Both the position numbers and the translations under genes were made by a program. A stretch of 64,000 nucleotides of DNA, from positions 14,845,501 to 14,909,500 of the forward strand of contig NC_071336.1 of the NCBI RefSeq assembly GCF_027744825.2, in the 5' to 3' direction. The DNA comes from Synchiropus splendidus. Lineage: Eukaryota; Chordata; Actinopteri; Syngnathiformes; Callionymidae. Below, piece after piece: positions 27,833 through 43,849 of the stretch (its first letter is position 1; every line of letters begins with the position of its first letter). The notes under the pieces were generated by a model. The model saw only the letters and a program-made list of their open reading frames with translations, searched no databases and was not told where the DNA came from.

Positions 27833-30236
27833 ATGGCGTTAATGTCAACTCAGATCCTCTCCCAAAAAGAAATTGCAAGGTAAGCCCAGTTTCCAAGGGA
27901 ACCAGTTTACTTTTTAATTCTTTTAGCACCTTTTTTATTTTTACGGTGGATGTCCCGTCATTGTTATGTACTCACCAGATTCAGGAATCGACTGAAGCAC
28001 ACCATGTCTGTGGAAATGCTTCAAAATGGTTACCACAGGTATTGTGTGAGTTGTGTTCTCCTCAATAAATTGATGTGTGTATTTAAGTACTCTAATCTCT
28101 TGCAGATCTTTTTCGGAGTTCTTATTTCTGCTCAACCGTGACCATTCCCGAAGGATGGAAGCTCCTCCAAATTCATTGATCAGTCTTCAGACCCCACTGG
28201 AGGAAGACATGGGCAAACTGGAGGCCATGAAGCTGCACCTGACTCAGGCTGAGGAGGCAGAGAGAACTGGTAACAATTTTTATTTGTACATGCATATATG
28301 TTGTATTTCATTCTTGTCTTTTGTCTTGGTTGACTCATTTTCCGTCTCCTGGATGTCACTTCTGTCGACATGTCATATGAGCTCTATTCAGTCATGTGTC
28401 TGTTCAGGCTCGTGGTCATCAGTGTACCAGGAGCGTCTACTTCTGGCTCAGTACTTCTCAGCTCCTGAGGATTTATGGCTGCGGTTACACTTCTTCCTCA
28501 GCTGCACTGACAAAGAACAAGGGCTCCATTCCAGACCGTCCGTGGAAGCTCGGGTCTGTCTGGCTGAGATCTACTCTCAACAAGGTAATCTGCTCAACTA
28601 TCAATAAACATAGAATAGACTAGGTTATTTTTATGTCTAAAAAAACTGAATTAGTCCAATTTAATGAACACATTCACCAGTTCAACCAGTTTAATTGATG
28701 GGCTTGCTGATGTTTTTTAATGTTGGATCCTTTTTCTCTTTAAAAATGTCCCTTTATTTGGATTACAGGATGGTTTATAGCTGCAAATATTACTCTGAAA
28801 CAGTATACAAAGGCATCGGTAATAAATCAATTAAATTATTAATTCAATACTGTGTTGTACAGGGATTCAAAAACAGATCTTAGTTCATATTCTCTTTCTG
28901 CAGGTGATCTGGATCAAGCGAGGGAGCATGCAGAGCTCTGCCTCTTGTTGTCAGGCAGTGAAGACATGCTGGACTCAAGTGGTCAGCCACTGAGGTTGCG
29001 GGTCTGCCAAGTTCTATGGAGGATCTATAGCCAGCTGGCCGACTCCCTGCAGGGCACAACAAACTTCAGTGAAGTTCTGAAGATGCTTCACCGTGGCTAT
29101 GTCATGACTGCAGAATGTAGGTGCATGTTTGTGGTTCCTTTTGGAAAACCTTTGTCTGAAAATATTTACCTGGTTAAATAAACATTAAAAAGCCCAGTGG
29201 GATAATTCTATTATCTTTTACGATACAAAACCAAATAAAAAAACACATCTTCTTCATGACTCTATATTTCAGGTGAAGACAAACACCTTGAAGCTCACGC
29301 AGCCTATCAGCTGGGACTGACCCACCACGCTGCAGGAAATTATGGAGAAGCCAGGAAAGTGCGTGTCTTATGATGATGATGCGAACTACCGACATCTAGC
29401 GGTGATAGTGCAATTTGCAATTACCTGCGCATCTCTCTGTTCTTCGTGTGTGTGTCTAGTTTTTGACCATCTCCGTGCGGATCTACGACATGTTTATGGA
29501 TTCAGACGGACTTGGAAAAACATACAAGGCGATGGCAAAGCTGTTGGCAAAGTACTTAGATTTGATGATTTGCACTGAATGATTTATGCAATGAATTAGA
29601 ATTTGACAAAAATGCAAACAGATTTATACATAGATTTTTTGCCATTTCGAGCTTAATCTTGACTGAAGTCATTTGGAAAGCTGGTTGATGAATTTAAAGA
29701 TTATTTAATTCTGTGCCCATGTGTTTCAGCGAGGGAAACATTGAAGAAACCATCCAGTGTCTGGAGAAGTTGGTCGACGTATCTGGCAGGAAAGGGCTCG
29801 AACAAAATTTGGCTGATGCCTGTATGAGTCTTGGAAATATCTACCTCACCTGGGTACACTCCGCATCTCTTAGTTACTCAATTTGTGGACCGTGACTGTA
29901 TCATTTTGTTAAATCTCTCCGCAGAATGAGTTGGACAAAGCGGCTGAGTACTTCCAGCAAGGTTATGAGTCTGCATGTGGTGCAGGAGACGTGTCGTTGT
30001 TGCAGAGAGCACAGGTAACAAGTGTCATCATTGTAATGGCTCACATTTGTTTGCTGGTGGTACTTAATGGCTGCTCCTCTCTCCTCAAGGTGTCGCTTGC
30101 TTGCGCCCGCGGTCACTCACTAATTAAGAAATATGCTGCTGACGTGGTGTCTGGGACGCCTGCGGCAATACAGCGGCTGCTTCGATGGAAAAAGAGCCAG
30201 GAGTGTGGCGCCTCGTGGAGATCTGCTGATGACTGA
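27833..30236 (+). CDS. ttc29: Tetratricopeptide repeat protein 29, 10 exons
   Basis: Exons 27833-27879, 27979-28038, 28106-28269, 28408-28584, 28904-29116, 29273-29358, 29460-29551, 29730-29853, 29925-30014 and 30090-30236 join to 400 codons. The conserved start region LSQKEIARFRNRLKH followed by SVEMLQNGYHRSFSEF matches vertebrate TTC29. The following TPR helices include HAAYQLGLTHHAAGNYGEA, ACMSLGNIYL and ELDKAAEYFQQGYESA. The C-terminus retains the RLLRWKKSQE block that ends the last helix in the family. TTC29 is an axonemal/IFT-associated protein needed for sperm flagella in mammals. The start used here lies about 40 residues inside the human N-terminus and has an in-frame stop upstream, so a shorter protein is likely, although an undetected upstream exon is possible. 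Exon 2 uses a weak polypyrimidine acceptor, chosen because it restores the family sequence. A poly(A) signal lies at 30456-30461. Confidence 0.95.
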
Positions 30237-30589
30237 ATATTACCGTAGTTTGTTCTGAAAATGTAGAGGCCACAGTCAGTGTTATTTCTGCAATGTCACA
30301 TCATCTATATCGGTCGGGCAGGCATGTGAATTCAGAGGCCAAATATGTGCTGGCACTATGGTGAGTGGCTATAAAAATAGATATATAACAAAGTTTTCTG
30401 TGTGAAGTCATTTGGAGGAAAGGCTAATATATCTATGTTCTTTTTTTTTTTTACAAATAAATGTGATTTAAAGGCACAACATTCTGGATGCTTAAAAAAA
30501 TGGTTTCTTTATTTTAAATACAGGTCTACAGACATGAGTGTCAGAAAATATTCCCAACAAGGTCCTAAAAATAACCATTAAAGCCTGGT

Positions 30590-30740
30590 TTAGAGACAGT
30601 GACTCCAACACAAAGACAAGCAGAGTTAGAGGTGACATTGAAGATGCTGTGGTTTTCATTGATAGTGGCGAGGAAGGACAATATTGGGAATGGGCACTGT
30701 ATATGAGAGGCGGACAGGCTCAGATGGTTTCAGTTGACTT
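30590..30740 (+). mobile_element. Non-LTR retrotransposon remnant
   Basis: The stretch GTGACATTGAAGATGCTGTG, then GATAGTGGCGAGGAAGGACA and GGCGGACAGGCTCAGATGG, follows the order of a widespread fish LINE 3' region in which the polypeptide reads on to a WFGH-type motif. This copy is short and frameshifted. The assignment rests on recall of the repeat and is tentative. Confidence 0.4.
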
Positions 30741-30973
30741 GCTGTGGCATTCCCAGACGGGAAATTCCAAAGGACACGGAGGTTGAAGGAGAGTAGATCA
30801 GTTAGAAATCTCAGAAGAAACTTGAACCATTCTGAGTATAAATTCTGCATAAAATGGATGCAATTCATCTCACTGTTGCATACAGTATATATTTTATCAA
30901 AATGAAAGTGTTTACATACTATGTAATTTAAGCCTGAGACGGTGCATTCTTTTTAAACAATACAACTTAATAT

Positions 30974-31619
30974 TAGGGGTGGGATTCGATTTTAAAAATT
31001 AATCTTTTTAATTAATTTGTGATTAATAAATCTCAATCGCAGTTCAATGCTATAAGAATATTTGCCACAAGATGCCACATTTTTCAATTTGAATGAATGT
31101 GGTATATTACTGAATCAAATGATGGACCCATACGTACATTTAAACAACAAAATATTGTTTATTTTGCATCAGTTTGACAACAGCACAATAAATCATGATG
31201 GTGACTATATTCAAGTTTTTATATCACCTTATTTACACTGAAGCTCTTTTAATGTCTTGAAAATATTTGTATAATTTCAATTTTAAAAGATTATCAAATA
31301 CATTCAGAGTAGTGGAAACCCTGGTCATTGTGTAGTGAAAAACATCCCTGAACAAAAGCACACAGATGCTTTTGTTTGCTATTGTTCAGGGATTCCTCCA
31401 TGTTTGTTGTTGTTGTTATCATCCTAGCTGCCACGTGTCTTGTGCATCAGTGTGATCAGTGGACCAGGAACTCCTGCACTTACAAAGGTTCCCTGTTGTC
31501 TGGAGAGCAAACTGTTAAATTAAATTAAATTAAAACGATTAAATGCAATTAAAATATTTTAACGTGTTAATTACGATTAATTAATGAATCAGAATTAACT
31601 CATTAAAGTCCCACCACTA
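30974..31619. mobile_element. hAT-type MITE, copy A, with 8-bp target duplication
   Basis: The element starts TAGGGGTGGGATTCG and ends AAAGTCCCACCACTA, so its ends are inverted. It is flanked by the direct repeat CTTAATAT at 30966-30973 and 31620-31627. An 8-bp duplication is the hallmark of hAT transposition. The subterminal regions are rich in ATTAAT runs and there is no coding capacity. A closely related copy lies at 59762-60397. The interior carries a hairpin around 31345-31392. Confidence 0.88.
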
Positions 31620-31640
31620 CTTAATATAAATATAAAAATG

Positions 31641-32238
31641 AGTGCTGTCAGTCGATTAAAAAAAAATCGAATTAATTGCAGGATTTTGTAATTGATTAAT
31701 CTAATTAATCACATTTTTATGTCATATCTGCTAAAGGTCTTCTGATAAAGAATTTGAGTTCTAGGAAATAAAAAAAATGTAGTGCACGACTATTCAATTG
31801 AATACAGTAAGAAGAGAAGATTTGAAATTCAATTTCTTATTGCTGAACTGTGCTTCATAAATGAAATCCAAAAGTAAAGGTCAAGCATGTCCGCAAACCA
31901 GTAGGGGCAGGTGCATTATTCAAAAATGTAAAACAAATACAGCAATACAGTTAAATAAATAAAATAAGGCTGTTTTCAAAAATGTAATACAAATACAACG
32001 ATTCAGTTATATAAATAAAATTCTGAAATAAAATAAGGCTGTCTCAAATAGGCACCTAAGCTCAATATAGCAATTCAAAAATGAATAATAGAAGTAAAAG
32101 TAAAAAACAAGAAGTCTAAATGAGGCAAAATGAAGAGTCGTTGATAGTCATAATTAATTGTGTTAATTTTTTTAATACGTTAAATTGCGGCGTAATTAAT
32201 TATAATTAATCGAATTAACGCGTTAAAATGACAGCACT
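31641..32238. mobile_element. Second hAT-like MITE with perfect 10-bp TIRs
   Basis: It begins AGTGCTGTCAGTCGATTAAA and ends AACGCGTTAAAATGACAGCACT-type sequence; the outer ten bases AGTGCTGTCA / TGACAGCACT are perfectly inverted. It lies only 13 bases after the target duplication of copy A but has different ends, so it is a different family. AATATAAAAATG on the left and AATATAAATATG on the right may be its (imperfect) flanking duplication. No open frame. Confidence 0.85.
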
Positions 32239-32633
32239 AATATAAATATGTTTTCTCCTTTAATATTGTCAACATATTACTAAGTAGACACTTGGTTGGT
32301 TGCAGCCATATCTACGGAAGATCTGCGGAAATGTTGCCAGTACAAAGCGATTTTGAAACACTGTAAGTCCTTGTTCTAAGTCCTTTTGAAGACGCCGTAT
32401 TAGCTTTTCTGTTTGCAGGTAATCGTATTTACGGTAATGTCAAATGCTGGTGCGCCGCACTTGCTGCCTTTACGGCCAAGTCGTGCCTGTGTGTCCGGAA
32501 GCGTGTGCCAGTATTGCGCTCGTGATTCCTCAGCGGGAGCGAACACTGACGGCGCTGAGCAAGTGATACAGTCGGGGCTGGCTGGAGGCGCGAGAGCCAG
32601 CGGGGTGATCCTGGACACCCCCTGGCCTGAAAC

Positions 32634-35600
32634 ATGGGACTGGTGGCGCGGATACGAAAGGAATGGTTTATCATCGGGATCGTCGTGGTCATACTAGCCG
32701 CCCGACTGCATCCTAGTGTCGGTGTCAGAGGAGGTGAGTGGGAGAGGATGAGTTTCCAACAAACTGTGAAGTAACAAGTCTAACGATTTAAACGTGAACA
32801 ATTAGACAGACTTTAGGGACCAACCATAGTCTTCCGTCTGCCGGGTAAACAAAGATAAACACTTACATACCTTCAGTGTCTTCATTTAGTTTCTAATAAT
32901 TATCTAACCTGAAATATTAAGTTGGAAATATGTAAGCCGAATTTGCCGGGACACCAAACAGGTCATTGTGATTTAAGATGTTATCGGTCAACTGTCATGG
33001 TGAAGACGTAAACAGAAGTTAAATGAAGAAGTTGCGGAAATCACATTGGAGTTTTGACGTGTGAGATGAGTCGGATGTGGAGTGTTGTGTGTATCACCAC
33101 CGTGTTACAACCGCACTGACACGTTGCATTCGGCTGTAATGTCAACACACACATTTGCACACACGGTTGTGTTGCTCATTTCGCGTTGAACTCCTACTTT
33201 TCCATGACGTATTGTGACTTAAATCAACACCGCTGTCGAGTTGTGACTACAACCTTGGCAAACAAGTAGATGGAACAATGATGAGCCTTCCTATAAGCAG
33301 TTTGTCTCTTAAACAGTCTGATAACGACTTTTGTAGATAAGATAATGGCCATGTCATGTGCTACTGTTGGATGCTGCACTTACAATTTATTATTGTCTTT
33401 ATATTTAACCACACAACTTAGGTATGTATTTAATTTTAATTCCAACAGTCAATTCTTCAAGACGTGACAAAAACGATGCATTCAAACATTCAGTTAAGTT
33501 TCAATTCTTTTTTTTCTCGCCTGGTAATCTCTCCCCTTATTTTACAGGCCCATTGAAACCAGAGATCACAGTAGCCTACATTGCGGTCTCCCTCATCTTC
33601 TTCAACAGCGGGCTGTCACTCAAGACGGAGGTAGGGAATCTCTCTCATGTGAAAGGTCATGCTCTTGTCATGGTGATGTGGCCTTTTCTCCTGCAGGAAT
33701 TAACCAGCGCCTTGCTACATGTCCGTCTTCACCTGTTTGTCCAGTCTTTCACCCTCATCTTCTTCCCGCTGGCTGTTTGGCTGCTACTCAGAGTGCTGGC
33801 TCTGACGGCCATTGATCACTGGCTGCTCCGAGGGTACAGTGTGTTTCTGAATGGTTGCCTTTATTGAAGCCACTGGCTCATTTTACCTGAAGTCTGGTTC
33901 ACGTATAAAGACTCATATTCACTGAAACATTTGGTGGGGGAGGGCTGAATGTCCTGAATTCCAACGATCTCTGCTGCAACACTCTTAAGATCTAGTTTAT
34001 CTTGCAATCCAGTGAAGAACTGTTTTCTTAATAATCCTTTAACTTATGTATTATTGTTCTATGTGATGAAACCAAACAAGCGTTAGAGGTAGCAAATGTA
34101 GGAAGTTATTTTTCTTTTTAATGTGCAGGCCAAAGTGAATATGTAATTACAGGTTAACGCTGCTGTTTATATTGATAACTATAGTAATGCTTACTATTTG
34201 TTGTTGTGAAGGTTGCAGACTGTGAGCTGTATGCCCCCACCAGTCTCCTCTGCTGTCATTCTCACCAAAGCTGTTGGAGGCAACGAGGTACGACTCATTC
34301 CCATTTACAGAATGCACCAAAATTTAGCAGATTATACTCTCAACCAGTTCTTTCATCTCTGATAATGAAAGTAGCTTCGACAAAAATGTACTCAGAAGTT
34401 GTTTTGTGCATTGATTTCTGTGCTGTTGCCACCGCTGCAGAGCTATAGTTGCTCAGCTGGAAGCACAAACAACAGACAAAAGCCGTGTCTGTTTGGGAAG
34501 CATGTACTGATCCAATAGACCCAGTGTTGTTGCAAGCCTGACTGACATTGTTTTATCTGCTTTTTTGCCAGGCGGCTGCCATTTTTAATTCAGCCTTTGG
34601 AAGTTTCCTGGTAAGTCAATTTGTGTTCTAATATTGAAGAGGCCAAGTGCTCTGAACTCCACCTGGAGTGACCTAAAACCATGTCTTCTTGCTTCAGGGA
34701 ATCATTGTAACTCCAGTGTTATTGCTGCTCTTTGTAAGTCCATTTTATTTTTGTCTCTCCAGTGTTAAGTTCTCAGCTACAAGCAAAGAAATATTCAATG
34801 TCTTTTTTTCATCCCCAGCTTGGCTCTTCATCCTCAGTTCCCTTCTCCTCCATCTTCTCTCAGCTATTTATGACGGTTGTTGTTCCTCTGATCCTGGGTC
34901 AGGTATGGACGTGTCACTGGTCTTACTGAAGTCTTGAGCTTGTTTCATATCTGTCACAGCAAGTGACTCCGGTGTGTGATTGTAGGTGTGTCGTGGTTTT
35001 ATCCGTGAGTTTCTGGAGCGTCAGAAACCTCCGTTCGGCGTCATCAGCAGTGCTGTGCTCCTCATGATAATCTACACCACCTTCTGTGACACCTTCAGTA
35101 ATCCCAACATCGAGCTGGACCCCACCAGCCTGCTGCTGGTGGTTCTTATCAGTCAGTGCCTCTGCCTGTTATTGTGTTGTTGTTTAGCCTCTTGTTTAAA
35201 TCCAAACTAGCAATGCTTGTTTTAAAGGTTCTAAAAAGATCAGCTGGTATTTTTCATATTATATTTGCCTGGAAATTGCAGTCAAGATTCAGAATTTTTC
35301 TTTTCTTTTTTTTCTTAAATTACAAAATTCCACCTCTGGACTGTTGCTCCAAACATTTAGATAGTTTAGTATTCTGCTTCAAGCATTTCACTGTATTGTA
35401 TAATATTGTACATTATATTTTATATATTAAATATTTATATTACATATCCAAACACAATAATAGCAACAGAAATTACTATTAGTTCAGCTTTTAGAATTCC
35501 TTAGATTAATAGTCCTATTTAATAGAAAAAAAAGTTCTGAAATACCATACAATACAATTAGATGATAAAAGGTGAACATGAAACTTGATTTATTATTATT

Positions 35601-37409
35601 ATTATTATGTCTTTTTTAAATATCGTGAGATCCTTTATTTTCCAAGACACTTGATTAAGCATCTTATTTTAATAAATTATCTTTCTTTTCAGTTTTCTCC
35701 ATCCAGCTGTGCTTCATGACTCTCACATTTGCCTTTTCCACGCGGTGAGTATGGATTAAACGCATGCATACAGAAGCACACACACACTCTAGAGGTTCGA
35801 TCTTTGTGGGGACCCCTCATTGCCATAATGCTTTCCCTAGCCTCTCACCCTAAACCGAACCATCCAAAACAAATGGCCAAACTCAGAGTCCTCTCTTAGC
35901 CAAACTTTAACCGATATTCAATGTTTAACCTATAATGACCTAGTTATTTCAAAGTTTTAATCCTCAAATTGAGGCTTAACCACAGCAAAAGGTCCCTACA
36001 AAAAGCAAAAGATCCCCACAAGTACATGTGTTTCCAAGAACTTGTCCCCAAGAGTATAGCTATGCAAGTTCACACACACAGATTTTTGTGAGGACCTCTC
36101 ATTGGCATAATGCTTTCCCCAGCCTCACCCTTAACTTAACCGTCCAAAACAAATGGCTTAACTGAACCAGGACTCTGAGCCAAACTTGTGCCCAATTAAA
36201 ATAAACGTCTTTTACTGACGTTTGAACACTTTAACCTTTTGAGAACAGGCCAAAGTGTCCTCACCAAGCAAAATGTCCTCACAAGAAGGTGGCTTGTCAA
36301 CAATTGGTACTCACAAGTATGGCAAAAAATGCCCACACACACTCATACACATGCATAATAAGTCAAAACCCCCACAAAGATCAGTGTAAACAATTGTACT
36401 GTCCAACGTGATACATTTTTATATTTTACAATTCATTGAGTAAAGTCCATTGCTAGGCACATATCAACGAAGTAACCTCTATTTTCCTGGAGATTCATTG
36501 TTCTTCGCATCATTTGTGCTTGTACAATGTTTCATTATTTTCAGAAATATTGACAACTACATGTCTCTTTGTGTCTGCAGACCCGGCTCAGGGTTCACTC
36601 CAGCAGACACGGTCGCCATCGTCTTCTGCTCCACACATAAATCACTCACTCTTGGTCAGTAACTCGCCCCACGTTTCTTGGTCAAAATGTCTGAATGCCC
36701 TTGATGTTGAAGACACAATGCAAATATAAACCAAACAAACACTCATGCACCTTGGGACTAAACCACGGGTAATCGTCCACACATTTCTCAGTTGTAGATT
36801 ATTATATATTATGCTTTCCAATATTTCTGTTGCAGTTACTATATTTTTGAGAATGAAGATCCCGCCAAACTGAAAGTGCTTTTCATTGATGCTCACAACA
36901 GTCCTGTTGTGAGGACATGACAAAAGTCATGAACTATCATAGCTTTCCATGTCTTTGTGAGTTACGTCCAAGTCCAACTATCAAGCAACCATTGGTATCG
37001 TTGGTATCAAGGTGATGCAAACGGCTAATTCTGATTATGCCTGTGATGCTTATGCAACAGTTTTTTGCTGTGAATTAACATTGTCTGAGTGTCTGGTCTG
37101 AGCTGATTCCTCTCTGCAGGAATCCCAATGTTGAAGATTGTGTTCGAGGGCTACGAGCATCTGTCTCTCATCTCGGTGCCACTTCTCATCTACCACCCTG
37201 CTCAGATCCTCCTGGGATCCGTCCTGGTGCCGACCATTCGCAGTTGGATGAACAGCCGGCAGAAGGTGAGAAGCCAGTCACCAATATGCCTCTGTTTCGT
37301 CTCAAATTGTTTGTGCAGGTGCAGGTTCTCACACCAGATCGGCCACATTCCAACACTAACCCCCCCCCTCCACTTTTGTCTCCTGCAGCCTAGTCTGTTG
37401 TTGAGGTAG
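32634..37409 (+). CDS. slc10a7: Solute carrier family 10 member 7, complete, 12 exons
   Basis: Exons are 32634-32733, 33548-33630, 33697-33833, 34212-34287, 34572-34610, 34698-34733, 34819-34902, 34986-35151, 35693-35744, 36581-36654, 37120-37265 and 37389-37409. They join to 338 codons (337 residues), close to the human length. It is a ten-pass membrane protein of the bile acid:sodium symporter (BASS) fold located in ER/Golgi membranes. Loss of it in humans disturbs glycosaminoglycan synthesis and skeletal mineralisation, and it is implicated in calcium handling. The conserved segments [70 protein letters not shown] and [15 protein letters not shown] are all present. The CpG-rich stretch before the ATG (32440-32630) is the likely promoter. 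The final exon encodes only PSLLLR, and an alternative last exon is possible at 38706. Poly(A) signal at 37764-37769. Confidence 0.97.
35780..36330. repeat. Tandem pair of 'TTTGTGGGGACC' repeat, in slc10a7 intron 9
   Basis: Two diverged copies, about 35790-36055 and 36075-36330, share TGAGGACCTCTCATTGGCAT-like starts, CATAATGCTTTCCC, a CTAAACCGAACCATCCAAAA-like block and AAATGTCCTCACAAG-like ends. A third copy in the opposite orientation lies at 48630-48870. The repeat is dispersed and noncoding. I recognise it as common in teleost introns but cannot name it. Confidence 0.7.
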
Positions 37410-37699
37410 GGCCAAGGTCCAGCACTACCGTCTGGAGTGAGTAGACACTAAGCTAAAATTGGACCGATTGATCATTCCATGCATCAGATGTCCTCAATCA
37501 TGAACCAGCTAATTGATGCCCCCTGCTGTTATCAAGAGAGTACTGCAGCTACTGATCAGCTGTGTTTTAATTCCGTTTAATTGGATTCATGGGTGGTGGT
37601 GATGATAAGAATGAATTATAATAATTTTCTTAATTTTGTTTGTGTTCATGTAATTGTTTAAATGTGAATCTCTGTATGTTCAAAATGTTGAATATTAAT

Positions 37700-37700
37700 G

Positions 37701-37768
<68 letters not shown>
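37700..37768. repeat. (AAT)n microsatellite
   Basis: About 22 uninterrupted ATA/AAT trinucleotides, ending in the AATAAA that probably serves as the slc10a7 poly(A) signal. Repeat-length changes would therefore move the signal relative to the stop codon. Confidence 0.95.
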
Positions 37769-37769
<1 letters not shown>

Positions 37770-39553
37770 GCATGTAGTGATACTCAGCTTAGCCCATTAT
37801 TTATGTCACAAATTAGTTAGTAGTTAGTAGTTGGTAGTTAGTTTTATTCACAGAAATATATATGTATTTGCCATTTAATTTGTATTTTTTTTAAACTCAT
37901 TGTTTGTCAGTAAGTTTTTCAAATGAAGGCAAAACTTGTGAACTAGCACCACAGTCATGGATGTGACGAATGCAGATATGTGTGGTGCAGTCCAAAAGAG
38001 CTGCTCTTAAGATGACTGTCCAAGGGCTGGAGAGCAAAGGTTATTGCTGCCAGATTGAACCCTCTAGTGATTGTGAGGCTTATGTCTGCAAAGTCAAGCC
38101 TGCTCAAACCGCTTAAACGTTTAATTCTGACGGTGACAGAATGCTGTAGACAAAAAATAGAATTTTATTAGTAAGTGAGATGATTTATTAGTAAGTTAGA
38201 TGAGATGCTACACCTTCGCTAGTGCCATAGAGTTGTGGCTCTGATGTGCACAGTGTTTTGCTACGTCATATGTCTGTCATCGATGCTTGTCTCTTCATGA
38301 TGTCAGCGCTGATCTGCAACCTTTTTCTGGAGTGTAGTAATTGAAGCTCTTTTCAAAGATATGTGGCTAGCTTTGATGTTTCAGTGCGACAAGTTTGTGA
38401 TTATCGGTGTCATTTGAGCAATATCAGCCGTAATATGTAATAACTTGTAATTTTTTCTGGTAATTTTTGTGGTCATTGATTCTGTGAACGTAGTTCATTT
38501 AGTTGGACTCAAAAACTATCAACAGCGTGTACACAACCCCTGTTACATTCAGTGCAGGTGTGTTAAATAAGCCTGGAACTAGTTATCTTAAGAATAAGCA
38601 CCTTATGACATACGTAGAAAGATTCTTACTCGGTTTGTTTGACTACTTTCTTCACTCCTGCTAGTTTTTGCAGTCCATCACTGAGTTTTGCCCCCCTCTG
38701 TCCAGGCAGCAAAGATTTCACTGCAGCCCATCTGATGGCAAAGCCCACCCGCCGGACAGAAGTTGTCGTTCACGTGCCTTTTAACCTTCAATCAAGCAAC
38801 CGAGACCTCAGTGTGGTTTGGCAACTACTTTTGTCTCCCTTTCCGCAACAAAAGTTTTGTATTTTCTACATTTTAAATGAGCAGCAATGTTTATTTTTAT
38901 ACTAAAAGACTCATGTATTTCAAACAGGATTTTTTTTTAAGCACCTGCCTGTGGGATCAAGACGGGTAACTGTTACGAGGACCAATTACTGTTTCCTCCT
39001 CTACCTTTGCTCACACTGCCATGTGGTGTGGTTTGTTACATTTCTATTCTTGATAGGTCAAGCATTCAGCTGGACTATTTGAGATTTGCTGTAAAATATT
39101 ATAGTTATTTTCTCTTGAAATGTTGCTTTTGTAAAGGATGTGCTGAATGTCTTTAACTATGGAGGTAGGGAGTAAAACTTTGGAAGGAATATCATCTTGT
39201 GTTTCATTTACCTTCTATTCAAGTTACACCCCTGCAAGAAACTCAGGTGTGTGCAGGTGTGTGACAGAAACAAAGGGCTTCTCTTGCTCTCTCTCATGCC
39301 TCGGAGAAGTGGTGTGCGCTCAGCCTGAACTTTCAGGCGTTCCTGTGAGACTCTGGTATTGGCAGCCCAATAATAGTTTTTTGGACAGATGGCTCTCCTC
39401 TCACATGCTAAGATGAAGTCATTATAAAATAGGCGTCTGCCAATTGACTTCCAAGCTTTCTAATGGGCACAAGTGCAAACTGACACGCATCAAAGCATGG
39501 TGATGCAGCACCCAATTTAAAGATAAACACACAACACATAAGTCAGAACATGT
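37770..39553. other. Intergenic interval with candidate alternative slc10a7 last exon
   Basis: No independent gene is visible. After a strong polypyrimidine acceptor ending CCCCCCTCTGTCCAG, bases 38706-38735 would continue slc10a7 in phase as AAKISLQPI and stop. This resembles the spacing and basic character of the human tail more than the PSLLLR exon does. The remaining sequence shows no exon that I recognise. Confidence 0.4.
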
Positions 39554-39559
39554 TTTATT
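39554..39559 (-). other. Poly(A) signal of reeld1
   Basis: AATAAA on the minus strand, 360 bases past the stop of reeld1. This is the first canonical signal downstream. Confidence 0.5.
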
Positions 39560-39918
39560 ATGAAGTGCATCCATACGAGTAAGCTAATTTGAGCCTACTC
39601 AAAAAATGAACTCTGTTTTATACCTTAAAAGCCAATATTGCCTACATTATAAAACATGGACTCATAAATACTTCCTCTGTGCTTAACATGTTCAGCAACA
39701 GTGTCCACCGTCAGGTGTAAGTCATGGAACCCCTTTACTCATAAATGACGTTTTCAAAGTTGTGCTGGACTGAGAAGTGAGCTAGCAAAACACGAAATAA
39801 AAGCACAGCATATTGCTACTGTTATATTTCAGCTGCAACTCTGAAGCTAATCTGTCCCCGCAGGAACGTTGCTACTTGATTAAAAAATGCTCACTAATTA
39901 GAGGCTCAGTCATCGTTG

Positions 39919-43841
<3,923 letters not shown>

Positions 43842-43849
43842 CTACAAAC

